Assembly: GCF_921293095.1 (NCBI RefSeq)
Contig: NC_060257.1
Span: forward strand, 56,828,968-56,892,967
Source: Ischnura elegans
Lineage: Eukaryota; Arthropoda; Insecta; Odonata; Coenagrionidae
Direction of reading: 5' to 3'
DNA: 64,000 bases
Below the pieces are notes generated by a model. The model had not been told where the DNA came from and did no database searches. It saw nothing but the letters and a program-made list of their open reading frames with translations. Below are positions 55,517 to 64,000 of the stretch, one piece after another. A program made the translations under genes and the position numbers. The stretch's first letter is position 1. Each line of letters starts with the position of its first letter.

Positions 55517-56632
55517 ATGACGTGTGTCGTCCCTCTTCAGTTGTACTACCAAGAAGACAATAGTGCAAAGGTAGTGGTGTGGCAGAATGTTCGCCCTTCA
55601 TCTACAAGGTATTGCAGGATTTTAAAGCTAGAGTTTAAAAAAGAAAATAAGGAAACAATTCTTAATGAACAGCAAAACGTTCAGACACAAATTGATAGAC
55701 TAGAACCTTCGAATGTTGTCATACCGAGTTGTGGTCCTATTCAAGTACGCCATACAATGATAATGTCAATGATTGACGGTAAGGTATGCAACGCCATTAC
55801 ACACACTTCGTCTCAACGGTGCTGCCTTTGTGGCGCACTCCCCCGGGAAATGAACAACATCGACAAAGTTCTGGAAAGGGGAGTTAATACAGAATCATTT
55901 CGATATGGACTTTCAACTATCCATGCCTATATTCGATTCTTTGAATGGCTTTTACACGTAAGCTACCGGTTAGAGACTCTAGAATGGAAAAAAACTACAG
56001 ATACTAAAGATCTAATACAGAGAAGGAAAATTGAAATTCAAAAAAAGTTCAAGTCTGAGATGGGTCTTCTAGTAGACATCGTCAAGCAAGGTAGCGGCAA
56101 TAGTAACGACGGAAATACTGCGCGTCGTTTCTTCTTGAACGCTTCAAAGTCAGCCGCAGTAACTGAATTAGATGAGGAACTAATTAGCCGGTGTGACACA
56201 ATCCTACGAACTCTCTCCTGTGGTTACGCTGTTTATGTGCAAGCATTCCAAGAGTATGCAATTCATACAGCTAGGCACTATGCCCGTCTCTACCCATGGT
56301 ATCCAATTCCCGCATCAGTTCACCGAATATTAATTCATGGTTCGGATGTAATAGCAGTTGCACTTCTTCCCATCGGAATGTTAAGTGAAGAGGCTATGGA
56401 GGCGCGCAATAAAGATTTCAGGAGATTCCGGGAAAAAAGATGCAGAAAAACCTCCAGAGAAGATATTAATAGAGATCTTTTCAACATTTTAATGGTATCG
56501 TCAGATCAACTTATCTCATCCTTGCGGCCATTACCTTCGAGAAAGAATGGAAGTCTAAAACCGGATGTCTGCGCTCTTCTTCAGAGTGTTAGTAGATCTA
56601 CAACGGACAGTGAAAGCGAAGACAGCGATTAA
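55517..56632 (+). CDS. Transib transposase, C-terminal 371 residues, uninterrupted
   Basis: RAG1-related DDE transposase acting in the nucleus on CACAGTG ends. Visible landmarks: MIDGKVCN with D87 (matches RAG1 D708); C102-x2-C105 (RAG1 C727/C730); GNTARRFF at 200-206 (RAG1 GNFAR); H269-x4-H274 (RAG1 H937/H942); SEEAMEARNKDFRRFRE with E295 (RAG1 E962, followed there too by NK.FRRFR). The spacing H274 to E295 is 21 residues, against 20 in RAG1. A Ser/Asp/Glu-rich tail ends the protein. The ATG here is internal to the original protein, since homologous residues continue upstream through a stop. AATAAA at 56,631 overlaps the stop codon and may serve as the poly(A) signal. A domesticated gene cannot be excluded but the intact ends favour a transposon copy. 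Confidence 0.85.
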   Translation: MTCVVPLQLYYQEDNSAKVVVWQNVRPSSTRYCRILKLEFKKENKETILNEQQNVQTQIDRLEPSNVVIPSCGPIQVRHTMIMSMIDGKVCNAITHTSSQRCCLCGALPREMNNIDKVLERGVNTESFRYGLSTIHAYIRFFEWLLHVSYRLETLEWKKTTDTKDLIQRRKIEIQKKFKSEMGLLVDIVKQGSGNSNDGNTARRFFLNASKSAAVTELDEELISRCDTILRTLSCGYAVYVQAFQEYAIHTARHYARLYPWYPIPASVHRILIHGSDVIAVALLPIGMLSEEAMEARNKDFRRFREKRCRKTSREDINRDLFNILMVSSDQLISSLRPLPSRKNGSLKPDVCALLQSVSRSTTDSESEDSD

Positions 56633-57126
56633 TAAAAATTCAAAGTGAATCAAATTTTTTTCTGATATATGTTTAAGAATTTGTTTAGCGTTTAACTTGT
56701 TAATATTAGAATTTATTTTGAAAAAGGGTATTATCTGCATTAAGAAGTGATTGATTTGATATTTTACTTGAAATTTATGTAGTGAAAGCTATATTGGAAG
56801 TTGAATTTTTATATCTTAAACTATTAATTGTCTTGTAAAACAATATTTATAAAATTTATAAACATATAAATGTGATTATATATGTCCACGTGTTTTTCTC
56901 AAGGTTATTATATGATATTATTTCCGTTCTTAGTAAAAAGACAATTAAAAGTTCAATGCAAATTTTTTAATTTGTTTATAATTTTTCCGCTTTTCCGTTT
57001 CTTAAAATTTTATTGCATATTCCTAATAACCAGCCCATAATATGCAACCATATGAATTTTTATGCAAATCAGACAAATCCTTGATATTTTGCCGACTTTC
57101 TCCGAATTTGGCCCCACTGTGCGACG

Positions 57127-58261
57127 GTGGCCAATAGATCCAGCGAGTGCGGTGCTGCCCACGAGAAAAGGTGGTGGTTGGCTCAAACTACAATAGTATT
57201 CCATACAGCCAGGGGGTGGGAAGTCGATCGCTGATGGAGCAAAACCATTAGGGTTGGCCAACGGCAAGCAAGTTATGTGCGTGCCGTAGGACATGACCGA
57301 TACGGCGAGGGTGAGGAGAATAGTCTGTAGAAAGTAAGGTTATTAAGTAAACTAGCAGGCCACATGGCGTTGCTCGGGAAGGATAGTAACCAGAGAATTG
57401 GGAAACTTGGAACTTGGAATTCATGGTCACATGGCAGGAGTTTTAGGTAAAGGAAAAAGCCAGGTATGATGATGGTAAGTTGCAAAAAACAATGAAACAA
57501 ATGAATTCCGTACGCCGAGCACGATATCAGAATATACTCCGCTCCACTACATTTATCGTATGCATGCAACATTAGGCCGGCCCTTATTTTTCAGAATTAA
57601 GAAAAGTTATGTTTTCCTTGTCTCAAAATGATCCAAATGAGGTCTATATTCACGTGTTAAATTTTGGTTACTTTAAAATAACGGCAACCCGTGCAAGTTG
57701 GGGTGACGTAACAAATGTTGATGAGAAAACGACGCAAAGGACGCGTCGGACGCCACCGAAAGTAGCATTATGTGGTTTCAGAGCATGAAATACACCTATA
57801 AACTAACTTTGGTTGCAATCCGTGCAGCCGTATGGGAATTAATAGCGGATAGACAAACAGACATCCTCTTTTACATATATAGAAGATAGATAGACATCGA
57901 GAGCTACCTCGTGAAACGCCATGATCATATATCGTACTTAATATCCTAAATTTCTGGAAAACGAGGTGAAACTATCATCGTTATTAACAAAAATACTGGC
58001 GAACTTCCAAAGATCCCATTCAAACGAGAAAGGTTAAAGTACTTTATTAGCATGACCAAAAGATGAGTAAGAAATGCATACTCCTAAATCATCTTCATAT
58101 GTGCGAACAGGAACTCAAATACCCATCAGCCCCAAATATCCACCTGAAATTCGCAGGCTTTTCCAGACTTAACTATCCATATGATAACATGCATTTCACA
58201 GAGTACTCATTTTAATGGGAGATAAATATGTTATAAATTGAAGCATGATAATTAACTGAAA
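57127..58261. other. intergenic; dispersed repeat copy 2 at 57,700-57,890
   Basis: 57,700-57,890 matches 11,925-12,115 inverted (CACCGAAAGTAGCATTA, GCAATCCGTGCAGCCGTATG, GACAAACAGACATCC). 57,140-57,570 has several overlapping open frames but no recognisable protein. Confidence 0.5.
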
Positions 58262-59690
58262 ACGAAATACATAAATTATCAATAAATAAATTGATTTTAG
58301 AATTTCTTTGGGAACTATGGGAGAGCACCGACTGGTTGTTCAATTTTCTACATGGGTATAGAAAGGGGCACTCCTGCGAAACGCAACTACTGGGTTTTTG
58401 CCAAGAAATTGCAGACTCTATGGATGAAGGGATAGAAGTGGATGCAATAATTGTCGACCTGTCAAAAGCATTCGACAAAGTAGAGCACAATCGGCTTTTA
58501 GAAAAAATGAGAAAATTACCACCTCAAACAGACAGTAGACTGTATTTTTGGGTCGAAAATTTCCTGAAGGGTCGAACGCAAAAGGTTAAAGTGGGTGAAA
58601 TGTGCTCCGAAGAAGCACAAGTAACGTCGGGTGTCCCACAAGGTAGCGTCCTTGGACCGCTTTTATTCTTAATTTATATAAATGACCTCCCAAATAGCAT
58701 AAACTCCCATATTAGGCTTTTCGCAGATGACTGCATTATTTACAGGAGAATAGAAAGGAAAGCGATCGAGAAGTGCTTCAAAATGACGTAAATAAAATGA
58801 CAGTTTGGGTGTCAAAAAATGGAATGGACATAAACGTAAAAAAGTGTAAATTTATAACTTTTAGTGGGAAACTAAATGGAACTAGGAGAGAATATTTATA
58901 TTCAGGGACGATTATTCCAAAAAGTGACCGATGTAAATACTTAGGGGTGTATTTAATGAAAGATTTGGGGTGGGAGGCAAATGTCGAACAATTAACAAAA
59001 AAGGCGTTCAAAATGTTACATAGGGTGATGAGGAATCTTAAGGAAAGTGATCGAACTACAAAGGAGAAGGCGTATAAGACACTAATACGGCCGATTTTAG
59101 AGTACGCGTCACTAGTGTGGGACCCGTATGAAAAGGGACAAACAGAATCCATCGAGAAGGTGCAAAGAAAGGCAGCAAGGTACGTCATGGGGAAACACAA
59201 AAAGATCGAAAGTGTCGGTAAAATGCTGAAAGAACTGGGATGGGATACACTAGAACGGAGAAGGAAAATAAATAGGCTTTGCGCACTCTTCCGCACACTG
59301 AAAGGGGAAAAGGCATGGGGGGAACTACGGAAGAGGATTGAATACCCCAGCTATATTGGTAGGCATGATCACCAATACAAGATGAAATGCCGGCCGCAAA
59401 GGACTAACGTAAATAAATTCTCGTACCTCAACAGGACGATTACGGAATGGAATAGACTCCCTGCAGAACTGTTTAAGCCCTACCCTAACAATGTAAGGAT
59501 TTTCAAGAAGAGGTGTAGAGGATTTATATTGGAAAATAATATCACTGAATTTTAAATATTCACTTTCTAGTTTCATTTTGGTAATGTATTTCTCATTTGA
59601 AATATTTTTGTTTTTCTTTTTATTTTGTATAAACTGTTACCACCTGGCAAATAGCCAACTTGTAACTTGTACAATATAATAATTACAACA
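58262..59690 (+). mobile_element. CR1-like LINE, 5'-truncated, one frameshift
   Basis: Reverse transcriptase starting inside the fingers: HGYRKGHSCETQLL, IVDLSKAFDKV (first catalytic Asp), SGVPQGSVLGPLLFLIYIND and LFADDCIIYRR (FADD at residues 144-147 of the first frame). At about 58,765-58,790 the frame shifts, then continues as LQNDVNKMTVWVSKNGMDIN, KCKYLGVYL, IRPILEYASLVWDPYEKGQ, and ends FKKRCRGFILENNITEF at 59,555. The 3' end is an AT-rich run near 59,690. Endonuclease and ORF1 are missing. With only one shift it is the youngest-looking LINE here. Confidence 0.9.
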
Positions 59691-61677
59691 AGCCGAAACA
59701 CAGATTGAGACAGCCGGATTTTCTAATTCAGAACATATCCTCATAAGCAAGGGGTATGAGGAAAATCTACCAATTGACTAATGCGGTGAATATGAATTCT
59801 CCAAACTCTTAGGTAGTTATTCCCGACATTCTCTGACTTTTCAAGCACAACGAAATACCATGAAATTCCAGAGATTCATTCATAAAATATTTCCAGATTA
59901 TTTAAAGGCACCATTTAAACAAAATTCAACTGAACGTATTGAGATAGGACAAAGGAAGTTTACTCAGGTTTTCGGCCGTGTGACGAAATTGCAGGTACCA
60001 GTTTCTTAAGGTTGAAGTCTTCTATTGCCCTCATGAGTATCTTAATATCTAAGAGACATTCATCACCAGTTCTCGCTTAGATACTCCACGTTTTTATGCA
60101 GGGATACGATTCTTGCTTCCCCACATGAGATAATCACCAAAGATATACGTACACATACCTTGATATACATAACGTGGATCTTCCTTGAGGCTATATAGCT
60201 CGATAATGCGTGGCATAAGCTTTATGAAGGACTGACGACTGTTCGTGCTATCTTGAATCATTTTATATTCAAACCATCGTTGGTGACGAGGGATGCTAAC
60301 CTGAATGGACTAATTTGAAAAAGCTGACTAAACACGGAAGGAAACGTGAAGCATAATCGCGGAGTAAATGATTTGTTTGAGATTTCAGTTCAAGAGATGA
60401 CACATAGTTTACATTTGGGAAGAAATGGCCGTGGATCAATATGAAAATAAAGACAGCTAGACTTACTTCGCGACAAACCTTAAACTATTTGGTTTTATGA
60501 GCGATTCATGAATAAGAGGGAGGTAAATGATGATACAGGTGATAAATGATGATCTTTAAACATTGCTTACTTGTCTCTTTCTGTTCTTCTTCTTCAGGTC
60601 TTCCGAAGGGGTCATTAAAACTTAAATGCAACTCTCTTAGTCACACTTCTGGGGAAGTAATTGCTTTCAAGTAATTAGGGCCGCTGATCGACAACAGATG
60701 CCAAGCATACTTGTGCTTAATCGATAAAATCAGCATCATAAAGAAGTCACTTTCAAATGGTCGGAAGTATTAACTGTAGTACATAGATAAAAGAATTCCT
60801 GTACTGTGTTAATGGCCTAAATATAAAAGAAAGAAAATGTCAGGAAACTGAAGGAACTAGTTTCGAGAATGTAGATTAACATCTAGCCCTTTCCTAACCC
60901 GCAGCTTCTTCAGGGAGAAATTAAACTTCAATACTTCACACTTTAAAAAGTGAAAACGTTCTAATCGATCATAATTATAGTGGTATTTATATATTCACCA
61001 ATAAAATTTTACAGCACAAGAGAAGACGTAGTGTAAATTTAAGTTATCCTGAAAAGAGCTGAAAATGTATGCATTTTTTTATGTTACTAAGAAGTTTGGG
61101 TTATGATGAGATCAGGGCTGCAGGATACTAAACTTATACACCATCGCAGGTGTTAGCAAAGTATGGTCTCAGGCAAGAAACCGAAGAAGTATCGGTAGTC
61201 CGGCTTTGCGATGATCCCTTTCGTCCAGTAATCCTGCGCGTAAGGTTAGCGCCCTCCGGTTTAAATAATTTAGTCAGTTTTAAATAAAGGGTTTTTCAAA
61301 ACATAGTAAGAATTTATTTTCATGCATCTAGTAGTTCCTCAGTTTATATTTTGCGCAAAGTTTTGGTTACGTGACGAACTAAATCGGGAAAAGAAATTTT
61401 TTTTGCAGAGTCACAGTGGTGTCCAGAGTCTATTCTGCCTTTATCGATCATAATCGTTGTAATTCATTTAGTTATTTTGTTTGATTCACTCCCTAAGCAG
61501 TATGGAGAGTTGGTGTCAATGTATGTACTTAACTACAAAATTATACCATAAAAAGCTTTTGTTTTTGCGTTTTGCTTGTTTCCTGTACGTTACCAATTAT
61601 CCGGGGTATCCTGCATATTTGTCGGATTAAAGATATCTCACTGTGTAATAAAAAAGATTTTCAGTTTCAGGAAAGTT
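59691..61677. other. intergenic, no gene seen; possible 3' UTR echo at 61,130-61,205
   Basis: CACCATCGCAGGTGTTAGC ... GTCTCAGGCAAGAAACCGAAG at 61,130-61,205 resembles CCCATTGCAGGTTGTCGGC ... GTCTCAGGCGAGGAATCGAAG at 61,708-61,775, i.e. the 3' untranslated region of the minus-strand cuticle gene. No coding partner remains. Confidence 0.45.
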
Positions 61678-61683
61678 TTTATT
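61678..61683 (-). terminator. poly(A) signal of host gene 3
   Basis: AATAAA on the minus strand, about 148 bases after the stop codon at 61,831-61,833. Confidence 0.6.
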
Positions 61684-61830
61684 TGGTGCGTAAGGTTCAC
61701 AGTCACTCCTGAGATATGTATCCCATTGCAGGTTGTCGGCGAAGAATAATCTCGTCTCAGGCGAGGAATCGAAGAGGTATCACAACAGCGCAGCTATGTT
61801 TTCATTTGTTTCTCAAAGGTGTCGTCGTAT

Positions 61831-64000
61831 TTAGATGAAGTAGGTGGCAGCAGGGGCAGCGTAGTAAGCGGCGGAGGCGATTCCATTGTAGTTGCGGGCA
61901 ATAACCTAAAAAAACACAAAAGATAATCAACTTTACATACGCCTGCACGCATATTTAACTGCGTTACTCATTTCATATAAAGATATTTTTTAGAGCCGTA
62001 CGATATTTAAAGACTAATTTCGTTATGCACGACCATGACCAAGGCGGGAGCAATAACCATTTTGAACGTACTAGGTATGTTCAGAAAATTACGGGAATTT
62101 TTAAATTTCTAGGGTTTGGAGTTTGTAGGATCCGATTGTCAACTTTTCATGCTACTATACATGCCCCTGAAGTATGAAGAAGAATTTTCAGTTGTACCCA
62201 TCCTCTACTGTGACTTCAGTAGCCCTATTAAGGCTAGCGTGTTTTTATGAGCTCGGTGATCACTGCTTTTTCGTGAAATTTTAACCAAAAAATACTGCAA
62301 CGACACCTCAGCCGCCATATTCGCCAGAAATGGCTCCGTGTAACTTTCTCCTATTTTCAATAATAAACAGAATCTTAAAGGGCCGTCGTTTTACAAGCAT
62401 AGATGACCTTAAAAGCGAGTCCCTGAAAGAGCTAAAGGCTAACCCAAAGATTGAGTGGCGTTTCCATTATTATAATAAAGCATTAAAGAAGATTTATTAT
62501 GATTACATAATACATGTCATTTTGGCAAAAATGCATATGAAATGTGAGTTTTAACCTAGTAATCATAATGAAAATAAAACTTAGACCATCACCTGACATA
62601 ATTATCAAATATCATGTGTAAAAATAAAACTTTGACATCATCTGTTTGAGTTATTAACAAATATATGTCATAAATGAAGTCCAATCACGTTAGTTACGTA
62701 CAAATGACGCTAAGATCCGGATTTAGAAGTCTTTCAACTGTTGGATGAAGCGCGTGGCACAAGTCTAACTGGGGACTATATTGAAGGCGAAGGAATTAAT
62801 GTAGACGAATAACTAAATATTTTTTTCATAAATCTAAAACTCCCCTTTATTTTCTGAACACACCTAGTCAATTGGCACACTCAACCATATGAGCGCACAG
62901 CCAATCTTTTAAAACGGCCCCCTGTACCACGGCTACAGCATTCCCCTACCTCTCGCCTCGTTTGCGATTTGGCCCATTGAGTATACGTGGAATCTCTATG
63001 CAAAACGATGTAAATCACTGAACCCACTTGATACACTGAAAGTCACCTCAAGGGTGTTTGGCAGAGGATTGTATTTCTACAATGCTTGCATTTGGACTCA
63101 ACTACAGGTAGATGCTACCATAATGACACGTGTGCTTGTATGGAGGGGTGTAGACTTCATCATGCAAGCACCACTATTCCATTACCTACGACATAGCAGG
63201 CCAAAATATACCAATAAAATAATTACATCTTCAACGTATAAAAATCTGGAAAATATGGCGACGCATTCTATCTCTCATATCAATATCGTGCACAAACCAC
63301 GGTTAGTTATAAAAGCAATATTTCTGCACGCATTCATCAAGTTGATACAATTACATCCGGGATTAATTGAAAATAAACTTATGCATAAAATTTATCTTAT
63401 TAAAATGTGGATTACTTGAGAGCCAAATTTCACCCAAACTTAGACTTTGAAATTGGCCCAAATTCTCTGTGCCCATTATTTGGCTTATAATGTCAACGAA
63501 TTCCGTTCATGATGACAAAAAATTGTACGTAAAATAATACATTCCACAAGCATAACTGTCTAATCGCGCAGTGACGAACCTATTTTTTTTTTAATTTCAT
63601 GGTTGTACCTCGCCGACACCTGGTTGCTGCTAGCAACGGGTGCAATTGTCAAATCACGTTAATTACAAACAAAAGACGCTACGGTCGTCCTAAATTGCAG
63701 GAATGAGTATTCAAATAAAAATATAGCGTTATCAATATTATGTGTACTCTTCAATTGGATTATAACCTTATTAAATGTCGTTTATCATGACAAAAACGAG
63801 CATTTAAAATAATATATGCCACAAATATACTTTTTAAACACGTAGTCGCGAAACAATTTTTAACAACATTTCATAGTTATTTTTGCAGTGAATACCTGGT
63901 TGCTGGTAGCGACAGGTGCAATTGGTGACGTGTATGCCACAGGTGCTGTGTATGCTACTGGTGCGGCGGCGACAGCGGGTGCGGTATAGGCCAGTGGTGC
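61831..64000 (-). CDS. low-complexity cuticle protein, 3' part, runs off the window
   Basis: Two coding exons on the minus strand: 63,896-64,000 (partial, donor GTATTC) and 61,831-61,905 (acceptor TTTTTTTAG), both phase 0. Visible product: APLAYTAPAVAAAPVAYTAP, then VAYTSPIAPVATSNQ, then VIARNYNGIASAAYYAAPAA and TYFI. It is a clear paralogue of the plus-strand gene at 46,714-49,336 (YTAP units, IAPVA.S.Q, VIARNYNG, YYA). The exon junction falls at the same residue, after Gln and before VIARNYNG. The first exon and signal peptide lie beyond 64,000. The intron holds a mariner derivative and a duplicate of the exon edge. Confidence 0.88.
62074..62864 (+). mobile_element. mariner-type transposon, internally deleted, in a cuticle gene intron
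   Basis: Ends GGTATGTTCAGAAAATTACG and (inverted) GGTGTGTTCAGAAAATAAAG, flanked by TA at 62,072-62,073 and 62,865-62,866. Coding at 62,330-62,480 reads MAPCNFLLFSIINRILKGRR, then FTSIDDLKSESLKELKANPK, the transposase C-terminal region with the APCDF-like third catalytic Asp replaced by Asn. The last residues (GDYIEGEGINVDE) appear only at 62,775-62,815, so about 250 bp of other sequence is inserted between. 791 bp in place of the usual 1.3 kb. Confidence 0.87.
63620..63646 (-). pseudogene. duplicated 3' edge of the cuticle exon inside the intron
   Basis: Minus strand reads I A P V A S S N Q then GTGTCG, almost the same as the true exon end I A P V A T S N Q then GTATTC 276 bases away. Flanking intron is also shared (CATGA.GACAAAAA, AAAATAATA.ATKCCACAA, GTCGCG/TCGCGCAG), so a unit of about 276 bp was tandemly duplicated. 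No acceptor upstream, so it is not a usable exon. Confidence 0.75.

Larger units (their letters stand above)
54153..57126 (+). mobile_element. Transib transposon with intact ends and target duplication
   Basis: The element runs 54,158-57,121 (2,964 bp), starting CACAGTGGGGCGAAAACC and ending TTTGGCCCCACTGTG. Both ends show the heptamer CACAGTG followed by GGGC. The 5-bp target duplication CGACG flanks it exactly (54,153-54,157 and 57,122-57,126) and fits the CGNCG preference known for Transib. It carries a spliced 5' coding part (54,843-55,427) and a 371-codon frame (55,517-56,632). About two breaks interrupt the coding region, so this copy is probably inactive. A 0.7-kb leader precedes the ATG. 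Confidence 0.93.

Noticed and set aside
55517-56632. Host RAG1 gene or domesticated RAG1-like gene
   Set aside because: Intact CACAGTG ends and a 5-bp target duplication, with a broken upstream half, point to a transposon copy; domestication kept only as a remote alternative.
1-64000. LTR retrotransposon, retrovirus, Polinton or CRISPR array
   Set aside because: No paired long terminal repeats, gag/pol, capsid or integrase-like readings, and no short regularly spaced repeats were seen. Reverse transcriptase pieces here are all of LINE type.

Overview
This window looks like nuclear DNA of an insect: AT-rich, gene-poor and crowded with transposon fossils. The only host genes I can support are small secreted-protein genes of cuticle type. 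All show a tiny first coding exon (four codons, where visible) followed by an exon that begins with the signal-peptide core. The repeat mix (Transib, mariner, many hAT-type MITEs, CR1/jockey-like and RTE-like LINEs, tRNA-derived SINEs, palindromic Penelope-like termini) fits a winged insect with a large genome. A palaeopteran such as a damselfly is possible, but I cannot fix the species.

Layout. Positions 1-23,500 are intergenic: a mariner remnant, LINE 3' ends, foldback elements, a 655-bp TA-flanked element, several hAT MITEs with 8-bp target duplications, SINEs, and a 215-bp tandem repeat. Positions 23,812-29,117 hold host gene 1 (152 aa, secreted, acidic tail). Its 4.7-kb intron is filled with nested transposons, and two decayed copies of its last exon lie downstream (to about 30,350). 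Positions 30,400-46,300 are again repeats: LINE pieces, palindromes, a TTAA-flanked MITE, a 676-bp hAT element full of a CGAAAC motif, a GC-rich CpG-rich island near 39,480-39,860, and R2/R4-type endonuclease fragments. Positions 46,602-49,526 hold host gene 2, an 85-aa low-complexity cuticle protein with TATA box, three exons and poly(A) signal. Its first intron carries about four tandem units that look like decayed copies of exon 1 with its splice donor. Positions 50,600-53,900 contain mariner and palindromic remnants.

Positions 54,153-57,126 contain the most notable object: a Transib DNA transposon complete at its ends. It has CACAGTG-headed inverted repeats, an exact 5-bp CGACG target duplication, an internal intron and a 371-codon uninterrupted C-terminal transposase half. 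That half keeps residues matching the RAG1 second Asp, the CxxC and HxxxxH zinc ligands, and the catalytic Glu. The coding region before it has about two breaks. Positions 58,262-59,690 are a 5'-truncated CR1-like LINE. Positions 61,678-64,000 are the 3' part of a second cuticle gene on the minus strand, convergent with gene 2 and paralogous to it. Its intron holds a mariner deletion derivative and a duplicated splinter of the preceding exon.

I saw no retrovirus, LTR element, Polinton, CRISPR array, rRNA gene or intact tRNA gene. Family names rest on motif recognition by eye; no database search was possible.
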